Shown piece after piece: positions 1-6,708 of a stretch of DNA of 9,122 nucleotides (positions are counted from its first letter, which is position 1; the number at the start of each line of letters is the position of its first letter). The notes under the pieces are model-generated. The model ran no database searches. It saw only the letters and a list, made by a program, of their open reading frames with translations, and was not told the origin of the DNA. Origin of the DNA: Chloroflexota bacterium (lineage in GTDB: Bacteria; Chloroflexota; Dehalococcoidia; UBA2979); assembly GCA_009843585.1 (NCBI GenBank), contig VYDC01000155.1:3091-12212 (forward strand), in the 5' to 3' direction. The translations under genes were made by a program, and so were the position numbers.

Positions 1-1
1 C

Positions 2-868
2 CCCTTCGTCGCGGCCTACGTCGCCGACGCCAACGGCTACTTCGAGCAGGAGGGGCTCGCCGTCACCATCCGCCACTCCGCGGGCGCCGACGAGCACATC
101 AAGCTGCTGCTCGAGGGCGATGTCGCCTTCACCACTGGGACGGCGGCTCAGTCCCTCAAGCAGCACGCCCAGGGTCTGCCGCTCCGCGCGATCGCCCTCT
201 TCGGCCAGCGGGGCGATCAGGGCTTCGTGACGCGGGTCGGCTCCGGGATACGCTCGCCCGCCGACTTCCGGGGCCGCACGGTGGGCTTCAAGGCGGGAGT
301 CGTGCCGGCCGAGCTCCACGCGCTGCTGGCGAGCGCGGGACTCTCGGTGGAGGACGTCCGTCTCCAGGCCGTGGGCTTCGATCCGCGCGTCTTCATCGAG
401 GGGCAGGTCGACGTCTACCCTGTCTTCCTCAACAACGAGCCGGACACCATCCGCCGCGCCGGCGTCGAGATCAACGTGATCGATCCGCACGAGTTCGGAG
501 TCCCCACCCTAGGCGTGGTCTACCTCGCCCGCGAGCAGACGGTGGCCGACGATCCGGAGCTCGTCGAGCGTTTCCTGCGCGCGACGCTGCGCGGTGCCGC
601 GTGGGCCCGGGAGCATCCACGAGAGGCGGTGGAGATCACCCTCACCTTCGCCGAGGGCGCCGCCGCCGATCACCAGCGCTTCCTGCTTGAGACCGATCTC
701 CGGAACGCGCATCGAGAGGACGGGATGGGCCGCTCCACGCCCGAGCAGTGGGAGGCTCTCGCCGGGGTGCTGCTGCGCCACGGCGTGCTCGAGAGCCCCG
801 TCGACGCGGCGGCCGTCTTCGACGGGGAGGCGGTCGAGCGGATCTACGCCGACGGGCTCGAGCGATAG
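2..868 (+). CDS. ABC transporter substrate-binding protein, NMT1/THI5-like (5' partial)
   Basis: The frame is open from the left edge of the window, so the start codon and signal peptide lie outside; 288 residues and the stop TAG are visible. The first visible residues, PFVAAYVADANGYFEQEGL, match the N-lobe of NMT1/THI5 periplasmic-type binding proteins (a 'GYFxxEGL' motif near the mature N-terminus). Further on come 'SPADFRGRTVGFKAG', the hinge-region pattern of this family, and 'VFLNNEPDTIRRAG' followed by 'NVIDPHEFGV', which resembles ThiY/RibY-type pyrimidine or flavin binders. The protein would be lipid-anchored or periplasmic and would hand its ligand to an ABC permease encoded to the left. 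Ligand is uncertain: a thiamine-precursor pyrimidine or riboflavin is suggested by similarity only, and sulfonate or nitrate-type ligands are alternatives. Its last 25 bases overlap the 3' end of the convergent lipoprotein gene. Confidence 0.88.
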   Translation, partial: PFVAAYVADANGYFEQEGLAVTIRHSAGADEHIKLLLEGDVAFTTGTAAQSLKQHAQGLPLRAIALFGQRGDQGFVTRVGSGIRSPADFRGRTVGFKAGVVPAELHALLASAGLSVEDVRLQAVGFDPRVFIEGQVDVYPVFLNNEPDTIRRAGVEINVIDPHEFGVPTLGVVYLAREQTVADDPELVERFLRATLRGAAWAREHPREAVEITLTFAEGAAADHQRFLLETDLRNAHREDGMGRSTPEQWEALAGVLLRHGVLESPVDAAAVFDGEAVERIYADGLER

Positions 869-2562
869 GGCGGCCGCCGGGAGAGGTCCGTCGGCGCCGC
901 GGCCTCGTCGTCCACCGGGCCGCCATCGGCCGGGGAGAGCTCGACGTCGGCTGAGGCGGCCCACTCCCCGTCGAAGTAGATCGCGATCAGCCAGCGGCCG
1001 GCGCCGAGCGGCTCCTCCTGGTAGTGGCCGACCCACCAGGTCCCGCTGTCGCCCCCCCGCCAGCGCTCCGGCGGCGCTTCGTGGACGAGCTCTCCGTCTC
1101 GGAACACGACCCAGTGCATCCGGAGCACGCCCCCGGCCCCTGTGTAGTCGAAGAAGGCAAGGAGCCTCGACGCGTCGGGGTCGGGAGGCGCTCCGGGCTC
1201 CCCGGCGGGTCCGAGTGTCGAGGCGAAGGTGAGATCCCCGGCGACGGCCTGCGGCGGATCGGTGCCGACGTATGCGAGCCCGTCGGCGACGAGCGAGCCG
1301 TCGACCCATACCTCGAGCCGCCACTCGCCCGGCGGGACGCCGCTCGGGTTCGGCGCGATGAGCCGGTCGGTCACGACCGCGAAGTCGCCCTCGGTCCAGG
1401 TGTAGCTCGAGGAGAGTGCGTCCTGGAGCACCCCGTCCAGGATCCATCGCTCCTCGACCAGCGACCCGTCCGGGATCCCCTGCGCCGCGAACTCGTAGTA
1501 GAGGGCGGGAAGACCCTGCACGGGGAACCGCGTGTAGTCGAACAGAGAGGTTCGCCCTCCGGAGGCGAGCGCGTTCTCGGCGAAGGCGGGCCCGCGGATC
1601 ACCACGGACGGGAGGGCGGGGCCAGCGGAGTCGGCGCGCTCCACGGGAGGCGCCGCGCGCTGGGGCGAGGGCCGGTAGCGGAGGCTCGGCTCGGCCGCGC
1701 GGGCCGCCTCGATCAGCGGCGCGGCCAGCGCCGCCGGACGCGCGGTGCCGAGCGTGGCCTCCTCGTCGTGCTGGAGCTGAACCAGCAGGCCGACGAAGCT
1801 GCCCGCAGCGGTGAAGGCCCCTCCTCCGTCCATCCCGGCCGGCAGCCGCGCGTTCAGGTCGAACCAGGCACGGCCCTCCACGCCCAGCTCGGCTCTCGTC
1901 CCGATGAGTGAGGCAGGCGCGACGGAGGCCGCGGCGACCTCACCCTGGCCGGCGTAGCCGAAGAGGCGCAGCTCCTCCTCCGGCTGGACGGCGGCGGAGT
2001 TGCCGAACCGGACCGCAGGCGGCGAGAACTCGGCCGCGTCGAGCGGCTCCCCGCGATAGGCGCTGACCGCCCGGAGCACCGCGAGGTCGTGGTCGGGCTC
2101 CGCGGCCACGATCTCCGCCTCGTAGAGCAGGATGACCGGATCGCCCGGCTCCGCGCTGTAGCCGACCGCGAGCACCGTGTACGCCTTGCTGCCGTCGGGG
2201 AGGAAGGGATCCACGAGCGGGAAGCTCGTGAGGATCAGCGCGCGCTCGCCGTCGACGACGACGCCGGAGCCGTGCCGGACCGCGCGCGACGCACCCTCGT
2301 CGAGGGCGACGATCTGCACGATGGAGGCCGCGAACGCGGCGTCGGGGAGCGTGTCTGCCTCATCGCGGGCGCCGGCGACGCCGACCTCGCCCGGCGGGAC
2401 GATCGGCGTCGGCACCACTATGGGCGTCGGCGTCGGCGAGGGGGTCGGCGTGGCAGTCGAGGTCGCCGTGGCCGTGCCCGGGATCAGCTCGGCCGTGCGA
2501 TCGCACGCGGCGACGACGAGCGCGGCCAGCGCGAGCGCCAGACAGAGTGCCCGTGATCGCAT
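844..2562 (-). CDS. Lipoprotein with degenerate trypsin-like domain and duplicated C-terminal domain
   Basis: A 572-residue protein. The ATG at 2562 is chosen because GGAG lies 6 nt upstream and a lipoprotein signal follows directly: basic MRSR, a hydrophobic stretch, and lipobox VAAC with Cys20. Residues about 21-57 form a Thr/Pro-rich linker (TPTPSPTPTP), as in tethered surface proteins. Residues about 75-290 resemble a trypsin/HtrA-like fold: HGSGVVVDGERALILTS, then DHDLAVLRA (Asp159), then GMDGGGAF. The usual catalytic His (TNNHVV-type motif) corresponds to Pro115 in TSFPLV, and the Ser of GNSGG corresponds to Asp245, so two triad residues appear lost. Two similar beta-rich segments follow (about 320-435 and 443-543), each with FDYT, a W...DG strand and a G-R/E-W...DG strand. 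The product is probably extracytoplasmic and non-proteolytic, perhaps a binding scaffold. Its role is unknown. The frame stays open upstream to 3162, but that part is antisense to cobU and lacks a signal peptide. Confidence 0.8.
   Translation of the reverse strand: MRSRALCLALALAALVVAACDRTAELIPGTATATSTATPTPSPTPTPIVVPTPIVPPGEVGVAGARDEADTLPDAAFAASIVQIVALDEGASRAVRHGSGVVVDGERALILTSFPLVDPFLPDGSKAYTVLAVGYSAEPGDPVILLYEAEIVAAEPDHDLAVLRAVSAYRGEPLDAAEFSPPAVRFGNSAAVQPEEELRLFGYAGQGEVAAASVAPASLIGTRAELGVEGRAWFDLNARLPAGMDGGGAFTAAGSFVGLLVQLQHDEEATLGTARPAALAAPLIEAARAAEPSLRYRPSPQRAAPPVERADSAGPALPSVVIRGPAFAENALASGGRTSLFDYTRFPVQGLPALYYEFAAQGIPDGSLVEERWILDGVLQDALSSSYTWTEGDFAVVTDRLIAPNPSGVPPGEWRLEVWVDGSLVADGLAYVGTDPPQAVAGDLTFASTLGPAGEPGAPPDPDASRLLAFFDYTGAGGVLRMHWVVFRDGELVHEAPPERWRGGDSGTWWVGHYQEEPLGAGRWLIAIYFDGEWAASADVELSPADGGPVDDEAAAPTDLSRRPPYRSSPSA
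2399..2480 (-). repeat. Low-complexity GTCGGC-type repeat encoding the Thr/Pro linker
   Basis: Imperfect short repeats of GTCGGC(G) on the + strand encode alternating Thr-Pro, Ser-Pro and Val-Pro in the lipoprotein linker. Such tracts can vary in length by slippage. This is part of the coding sequence and not a separate element. Confidence 0.4.
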
Positions 2563-2674
2563 CGCTCGCTCCGCACGCTGGCGCCGCCCGAGCAGGCCCC
2601 GACGACATGCTGCTCGCACACGGCCTGCTGCGTCGATGCCGATCATCGGCGCTCGGCGCCGTGAAGGGCCAGCG

Positions 2675-2713
2675 GGGTTCCGGCCGGCCGCCGGAGACGA
2701 CCGGCCGGAACCC
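2675..2713 (-). terminator. Perfect 13-bp inverted repeat downstream of cobU
   Basis: The arms GGGTTCCGGCCGG (2675-2687) and CCGGCCGGAACCC (2701-2713) are perfectly complementary with a 13-nt loop. The hairpin starts 22 bases past the cobU stop codon, in the 173-bp gap before the lipoprotein gene. This position fits the end of the cob operon transcript. No T-tract follows, so it would be a U-less hairpin terminator or an mRNA 3'-end stabiliser. The function is inferred from position and stem strength. Confidence 0.55.
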
Positions 2714-2735
2714 GCATGCCGGTTGCCCGGGTCGC

Positions 2736-3341
2736 TCAGGGAGCGTCGGCCGGCGGGAGCTCGACGGCCCGCCCGGCGACGAGCAGCCAGACGCGGTCGG
2801 CGGCGGCGCCGACCTGCTGGTTGGCGCTTCCCAGCAGGTCGCGGAAGAGTCGTCCGAGCGGGCCGGCCGGGACGATCCCGCTCCCTACCTCGTTGCTCAC
2901 GACGATGGTCGGCCCCCGGTGGTGCGCGATGGCGCGGAGCAAGATGTCGACCTCCGCGCCGATCCGCGCCTCCAGGCCCTCCCGCGCGTCGGACCCCATC
3001 GCGGCCGACGGCGCGCCGTCTTCGGAGATGTCCTCGACCCCGGGCGCCGCGAGCAGGAGGTTCGAGAGCCAGAGCGAGAGGCAGTCGAGGAGGACGCAGG
3101 CCTCCGCCCCCGCCTCGGCGAGCGCCGCGGCGGGGGAGAGCGGTGCCTCGACGGTGCGCCACGCCGGCGGTCTGGCGGCGCGGTGCCGCGCGACGCGATC
3201 CCGAAGCTCGTCGTCGAGCGCCTCCATCGTCGCCACGAAGACGACCGGGCTCCCGGTCCGGGCCTCGGCCTCGGCGAGTCGCACGGCGAAGCGGCTCTTC
3301 CCCGAGCGGGCGCCGCCGGTGACGAAGTAGAGCGCTCCCAT
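2736..3341 (-). CDS. cobU: Adenosylcobinamide kinase / adenosylcobinamide-phosphate guanylyltransferase
   Basis: CobU phosphorylates adenosylcobinamide and then transfers GMP to give adenosylcobinamide-GDP, the activated half of the lower-loop assembly. The 201 residues begin with the P-loop TGGARSGKS (residues 8-16). RHRAARP holds His53, which aligns with the guanylylated His of Salmonella CobU. A Walker-B-like VLLDCLSLWLSN and the family signature VVSNEVGSGIVP follow, then GSANQQVGAAADRVWLLVAG. The length is normal for a CobU/CobP protein and no key motif is missing. The ATG at 3341 is used; an immediately preceding in-frame GTG at 3344 would add one residue and has AGG 7 nt upstream, so either could be the true start. 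It is the last gene of the cob operon, 43 nt after cobS. Confidence 0.95.
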   Translation of the reverse strand: MGALYFVTGGARSGKSRFAVRLAEAEARTGSPVVFVATMEALDDELRDRVARHRAARPPAWRTVEAPLSPAAALAEAGAEACVLLDCLSLWLSNLLLAAPGVEDISEDGAPSAAMGSDAREGLEARIGAEVDILLRAIAHHRGPTIVVSNEVGSGIVPAGPLGRLFRDLLGSANQQVGAAADRVWLLVAGRAVELPPADAP

Positions 3342-3384
3342 CACGCCCCCGCCTGCGGCGCGGAGGGCGCGGCGCGGCCGGCGC

Positions 3385-4173
3385 TCACGGGAGTTCCGTC
3401 GCGACGAGCCAGCCGCGATCCGAGCCGGCGAGGATGGCCAGCCAGAGCACGGCCTGTGCGACCTCGACCACGGCGCCGTGCGTGTCGCCGGTGACGCCGC
3501 CCAGCATGCGGGCCGCCGCCCCCGCCGTCGCGAGCGCGGAGGCGCCGGCGAGCGCGAGGAGGAGCAGCCCCGGCGCGCCGAAGAGCACGACCGCCGCCCC
3601 CGCGGCGGTCGCGGTCGCGAGCGGGACGGCGAGCGGCCAGAGCGCGGTCGCGGCGGCGTGCCCGAGGCCCGAGGAGCGCGCGGGCCGGTAGCAGGCGGCG
3701 GCCGGCACCACCGCCCAGCGGGCGAGCGCCGGCGCGAGCAGGAGCGCCGCCCCTCGCGCCGCTCCGTCGAGGGCGGCGAGCGCCGCCCACTGCGCGAGCA
3801 GGAGCAGGACGAGGGCCGTCACCCCCGCCGGTCCCGCGGTGCCCTCGCGCATGAGCTCGAGCCTCGCCTCCCGCTCGCGCTGAGCGGCGAGGCCGTCCGC
3901 CGTGTCGGCGACCCCGTCGAGATGGAGCGCTCCGGTGGCGAGCGCGAGCGCGGCGAGCAGGAGGGCCGCCGCCGCGGTCGGGGGCAGGAGCCCGGCCAGG
4001 CCGCGGTCGAGCGCCCACAGCGCTGCGCCCAGGAGCAGGCCCACCGCCGGGAACCACGCCAGCGCCGCGCCGACGCGTGCGTCGTCCCAGGTGCGGACCC
4101 GGCGCAGCCGCAGCGTCGTCAGGAACTCCAGCGCGATCAGCGGGTCGTGCCGGGCAAGGCCCCGCCTCCACAC
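3385..4173 (-). CDS. cobS: Adenosylcobinamide-GDP ribazoletransferase (cobalamin synthase)
   Basis: CobS joins adenosylcobinamide-GDP to alpha-ribazole (or its phosphate) at the membrane, giving adenosylcobalamin (phosphate). The sequence shows the hallmark GALHLDGVADTADGL, an acidic metal-binding motif on the first cytoplasmic loop, and near the C-terminus the GDTHGAVVEVAQA motif. Several Ala/Leu-rich hydrophobic stretches between them fit the polytopic membrane topology of the family. The GTG at 4173 is preferred because GGGAGG (4185-4180) lies 6 nt upstream and the cobT TGA ends only 1 nt before it, which suggests translational coupling. This gives 262 residues. An alternative GTG at 4194 adds 7 residues but has a weaker ribosome-binding site. 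It lies between cobT and cobU. Confidence 0.94.
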   Translation of the reverse strand: MWRRGLARHDPLIALEFLTTLRLRRVRTWDDARVGAALAWFPAVGLLLGAALWALDRGLAGLLPPTAAAALLLAALALATGALHLDGVADTADGLAAQREREARLELMREGTAGPAGVTALVLLLLAQWAALAALDGAARGAALLLAPALARWAVVPAAACYRPARSSGLGHAAATALWPLAVPLATATAAGAAVVLFGAPGLLLLALAGASALATAGAAARMLGGVTGDTHGAVVEVAQAVLWLAILAGSDRGWLVATELP

Positions 4174-4174
4174 C

Positions 4175-5269
4175 TCAGGCCTCCCGCCGGGCACCGCCGG
4201 TCGCCCCGCTGATGCGCGCCTCGTCGAAGGTCGCCATCTCGTCCAGGAGCCGGCAGGCCGCGTCGCAGAGCGCGATCCCGAGCGCGGCCCCCGTCCCCTC
4301 CCCCAGCCGGAGGCCGAGGTCGAGAAGCGGGTCGAGCCCGAGCTGTTCCAGCGCGACCCCGTGGCCGGGCTCCGCCGAGCGGTGCGCCGCCACCAGGTAG
4401 GGGGCGCAGGCCGGGGCGATCTCGACCGCGACGAGCGCGGCGGCGGAGGCGATCAGCCCGTCCACCACCGCGGGGACGCGGCCGGCCGCCGCGCCGATGT
4501 AGACGCCGGCGAGAACGCCTATCTCGAAGCCGCCGAGGGAGGCGAGGAGACCCACGCCGTCGTGGGCGCCCGCGGCCGCGTGCCGCGAGAGCGCGCGCTC
4601 GACGGCGTCGAGCTTGCGGTCGTAGCCGGCGTCGTCGACGCCCGTCCCCCGGCCGGTGACGGCGCGCGCCGGCTGCCCGGTGACCGCACCGACGAGGGCG
4701 GCCGCCGCCGTCGAGTTCCCGATCCCCATCTCGCCGCAGCCGACGATGTCGACCCCCGCCCGGGAGCGCTCGCCGTCCAGGAGCGCGATCCCGCTGGCGA
4801 CGGCCCGCTCGGCGAGCCCTCGTCCCATCGCCGGGCGCTCGGCGATGTCGTCGGTCGCGCCCCCGAGGCGCAATCGCAGGAGCGCCGGGTCGTCGGGCGT
4901 CGGGCCCCGGACGCCGGCGTCGACGACCTGGACCCGCGCGCCCGCATGCCGGGCGAGCACGTTGATGGCGGCGCCGCCGGCGAGGAAGTTGGCCACCATC
5001 TGCGCCGTGACGTCCTGGGGGTAGGCGGAGACGCCGCGCGCGGCGACGCCGTGATCGCCGGCCGCCACGACCAGCAGCCGGCGGTCGAGGCGCGGTCGCG
5101 GGCGTCCGGTCACCGAGGCGATCTGCTCCGCGAGCGCCTCCAGCCGCCCCAGCGCCCCGGGGGGCTTGGTGAGCCGGCGCTGGCGCTCCCGCGCCGAGCG
5201 GGCGGCCGCCGCGTCCGGCGCCGCGATGCTGCCGGCCGCGGAGCGGATGCGCGCGGCGGCCTCCTCCAC
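4175..5269 (-). CDS. cobT: Nicotinate-nucleotide--dimethylbenzimidazole phosphoribosyltransferase
   Basis: CobT makes alpha-ribazole 5'-phosphate from nicotinate mononucleotide and dimethylbenzimidazole (or another lower-ligand base). With the GTG at 5269 the protein has 364 residues, close to the family norm. Visible motifs are LTKPPGALGRLEALA (33-47), GDHGV (71-75), the glycine-rich CGEMGIGNSTAAAAL (178-192), RSAEPGH (297-303) and LRLGEGTGAALG (320-331). Glu324 in the last motif matches the catalytic Glu317 of Salmonella CobT. The frame stays open upstream to 6082, but that region overlaps cobO antiparallel to its reading and shows no family similarity. A GTG 20 nt after the cobO stop is the natural start, although its ribosome-binding site is weak. 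It is the second gene of the operon. Confidence 0.94.
   Translation of the reverse strand: MEEAAARIRSAAGSIAAPDAAAARSARERQRRLTKPPGALGRLEALAEQIASVTGRPRPRLDRRLLVVAAGDHGVAARGVSAYPQDVTAQMVANFLAGGAAINVLARHAGARVQVVDAGVRGPTPDDPALLRLRLGGATDDIAERPAMGRGLAERAVASGIALLDGERSRAGVDIVGCGEMGIGNSTAAAALVGAVTGQPARAVTGRGTGVDDAGYDRKLDAVERALSRHAAAGAHDGVGLLASLGGFEIGVLAGVYIGAAAGRVPAVVDGLIASAAALVAVEIAPACAPYLVAAHRSAEPGHGVALEQLGLDPLLDLGLRLGEGTGAALGIALCDAACRLLDEMATFDEARISGATGGARREA
4180..4185 (-). promoter_or_regulatory. Ribosome-binding site for cobS (inside cobT 3' end)
   Basis: GGGAGG on the minus strand sits 6 nt before the GTG at 4173 and within the last codons of cobT. It decides the cobS start in favour of 4173 over 4194. 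Ribosomes ending cobT would stop right next to it, so coupled translation is likely. Confidence 0.6.
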
Positions 5270-5289
5270 GATCCGCTCGCGGTCGGCCC

Positions 5290-5910
5290 TCAGTAGTCGA
5301 TCCCCGGCTGCGCCTTGATGCCGCTCTGGTAGGGGTGCTTGACCTCGGTCATCTCGGTCACGAGATCGGCGAACTCGACGAGCTGTGCCGGGGCGGCGCG
5401 GCCGGTGAGGATGAGATGCACGTCCGGCGGGCGCGCGGCGAGCACGGAGACGACGGCGTCCGCGTCGAGCCAGCCGTAGCTGATCGGGTACGTGATCTCG
5501 TCGAGGACGACGAGATCGTAGCGCCCGGACCCGATCTTCTCGCGGGCGAGCTCCCAGCACTCTCTGGCGAGCGCCTTGTCCTTCTCGATGTCCTCGGAGA
5601 GCCAGGTGAAGCCGTCGCCCAGGGGGATCATCTCGATCCCCATCGCCGCCGCGGCCCGCGTCTCGCCGAAGTGCGACGTGGTCGACTTGATGAACTGGAG
5701 CCAGCAGACTGACCAGCCGCGGCCCCACGCGCGCATCGTGACGCCGAGCGCGGAGCTCGTCTTCCCCTTGCCGTCCCCGGTGTAGAGGAGCACGAGCGGG
5801 TGCCGCTTGCGGAAGAGGCCCTCCCACTGCTTGGGAGGCTGGGCAACCTCCTCCGGGCCGCCGGGCTCCGCGGCCCCTGCGAGATCGTGCCCGTCGCGGG
5901 CCTCTGGCAT
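5290..5910 (-). CDS. cobO: Corrinoid adenosyltransferase (CobO/CobA/BtuR type)
   Basis: This enzyme transfers the adenosyl group of ATP to Co(I) corrinoids such as cob(I)yrinic acid a,c-diamide or cobinamide. The 206 residues contain the family P-loop TGDGKGKTSSALG (44-56), the WLQFIKS segment (70-76), LDEITYPISYGW (136-147), LTGRAAP (168-174) and the characteristic C-terminal HPYQSGIKAQPGIDY (192-206). All expected motifs are intact. The ATG at 5910 has GGGAGGA 7 nt upstream. An N-terminal extension of about 35 polar, Pro/Glu-rich residues precedes the ATPase core; comparable extensions occur in this family. It is the first gene of the cob operon and is divergent from the GNAT gene across 128 bp. 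No cobalamin riboswitch is recognisable there. Confidence 0.96.
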   Translation of the reverse strand: MPEARDGHDLAGAAEPGGPEEVAQPPKQWEGLFRKRHPLVLLYTGDGKGKTSSALGVTMRAWGRGWSVCWLQFIKSTTSHFGETRAAAAMGIEMIPLGDGFTWLSEDIEKDKALARECWELAREKIGSGRYDLVVLDEITYPISYGWLDADAVVSVLAARPPDVHLILTGRAAPAQLVEFADLVTEMTEVKHPYQSGIKAQPGIDY

Positions 5911-5917
5911 GGATCGG

Positions 5918-5924
5918 TCCTCCC
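5918..5924 (-). promoter_or_regulatory. Strong ribosome-binding site of cobO
   Basis: GGGAGGA on the minus strand lies 7 nt before the cobO ATG. It is the strongest Shine-Dalgarno match of the cob operon and supports the assigned start. Confidence 0.6.
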
Positions 5925-6023
5925 GTTCGTACGGTACACCGGGCCGTGCGCCGGGGGCGCGCCGGCGCGGCTCGCGGCTGCCGGACGTCGGCGCTACGCT
6001 CGGGTGCCTGCGGGCGGGGTGCT

Positions 6024-6030
6024 GAGGGAG
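6024..6030 (+). promoter_or_regulatory. Ribosome-binding site of the GNAT gene
   Basis: GAGGGAG lies 8 nt before the GTG at 6039. A second candidate, GGAGG at 6041-6045, is 11 nt before the GTG at 6057. The first spacing is better, so 6039 is used. Confidence 0.5.
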
Positions 6031-6038
6031 CGGACGAC

Positions 6039-6626
6039 GTGGAGGGCGGCACCGTCGTGAGCGGCGACCCCTCGACCGGCACCGAGGTGCGCGACGCCCG
6101 CAGGGAGGATCTCCCGCAGCTGCTCGCGATCTACAACCACTGGGTGCTGACGAGTCCCGCCACCTTCGACATCGAGCCGCTCAGCGGTGAGGCGTGGGAG
6201 CGCTGGTTCGAGGGGCACCGCGCCCCCGACCGTCCCGTCCTGGTGGCGGAGGCCGCGCCGGGCGGCGGGGGTCGCGGCAGGCTCCTGGGAGGGGCGTGGC
6301 TCTCCACCTGGCGCGTGCGTCCCGGCTTCGCCCGCACGGCCGAGTCCTCGATATACCTGCACCCGGACGCGCGCGAGCAGGGCGTCGGGCGCGCGCTCTA
6401 CTCCGCCCTCATCGCGCGCGCCCGCTCGCTCGGCCTGCACACCCTGATCGCCGTCATCACGCCCCCCAATCCCGGGTCGACCGCCCTCCACCGGAGCCTC
6501 GGCTACGAGCGGGTGGGGATGACGCGGGAGGTCGGCTGGAAGTTCGAGCGCTGGCAGGACAGCGAGATCTGGCAGCTGATGCTCGATCGCGCGCCGCGCC
6601 CGGCCGATCGCCGCACCGGGCGTTGA
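6039..6626 (+). CDS. GNAT N-acetyltransferase, phosphinothricin acetyltransferase-like
   Basis: A 195-residue GNAT-fold enzyme that transfers acetyl from acetyl-CoA to an amine. The sequence follows the Pat/Bar/YwnH pattern: VRDARREDLPQLLAIYNHWV near the N-terminus, SPATFDIEPL (39-48), RPVLVAE (65-71), TAESSIYLHP (100-109, with the family's conserved Glu at 102), the acetyl-CoA loop AREQGVGRAL (111-120), IAVITPPNPGSTALHRSLGY (137-156) and WKFERWQDSEIWQL (167-180). The substrate cannot be read from sequence. Relatives act on phosphinothricin, methionine sulfoximine or other amino-acid analogues, so a housekeeping detoxification role is plausible. GTG 6039 is chosen for its ribosome-binding site; GTG 6057 would shorten the protein by 6 residues. 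The frame is also open upstream to an ATG at 5946, but that stretch shows no family similarity. The gene is divergent from cobO. Confidence 0.88.
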   Translation: MEGGTVVSGDPSTGTEVRDARREDLPQLLAIYNHWVLTSPATFDIEPLSGEAWERWFEGHRAPDRPVLVAEAAPGGGGRGRLLGGAWLSTWRVRPGFARTAESSIYLHPDAREQGVGRALYSALIARARSLGLHTLIAVITPPNPGSTALHRSLGYERVGMTREVGWKFERWQDSEIWQLMLDRAPRPADRRTGR

Positions 6627-6650
6627 CAAGCGCTCCCGTCGCTGTATGCT
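6623..6650 (+). promoter_or_regulatory. Sigma70-type promoter for the riboswitch / zinc-ribbon transcript
   Basis: A perfect -35 TTGACA (6623-6628), a 16-nt spacer and TATGCT (6645-6650) lie about 60 bases before the aptamer. The TGA stop codon of the GNAT gene (6624-6626) is contained in the -35 hexamer. A locally AT-richer stretch (6643-6672) supports a promoter in this GC-rich context. Transcription would start near 6656-6658. Confidence 0.72.
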
Positions 6651-6708
6651 ACTTTTGTCACAATCACGTATGAGAGGCATGCGTGAGGTGATAACGCCCG
6701 ACGCGGGC

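Noticed and set aside
2563..3162. In-frame upstream extension of the lipoprotein.
   Set aside because: It overlaps cobU in a different frame and would bury the clear lipoprotein signal peptide in mid-protein.
3902..5296. Long open frame on the + strand across cobS and cobT.
   Set aside because: Arg/Gly/Ala-rich product with no motifs, antisense to two well-supported cobalamin genes.
5911..6038. Candidate cobalamin riboswitch and divergent promoters between cobO and the GNAT gene.
   Set aside because: No B12-box-like conserved segment was found. Only weak -10-like strings (TACGCT at 5995-6000 on +, TACCGT on -) without convincing -35 boxes were seen.
5270..6082. In-frame upstream extension of cobT to an ATG at 6082.
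   Set aside because: It would overlap the whole of cobO on the same strand in another frame and has no CobT similarity. The CobT core starts shortly after the GTG at 5269.
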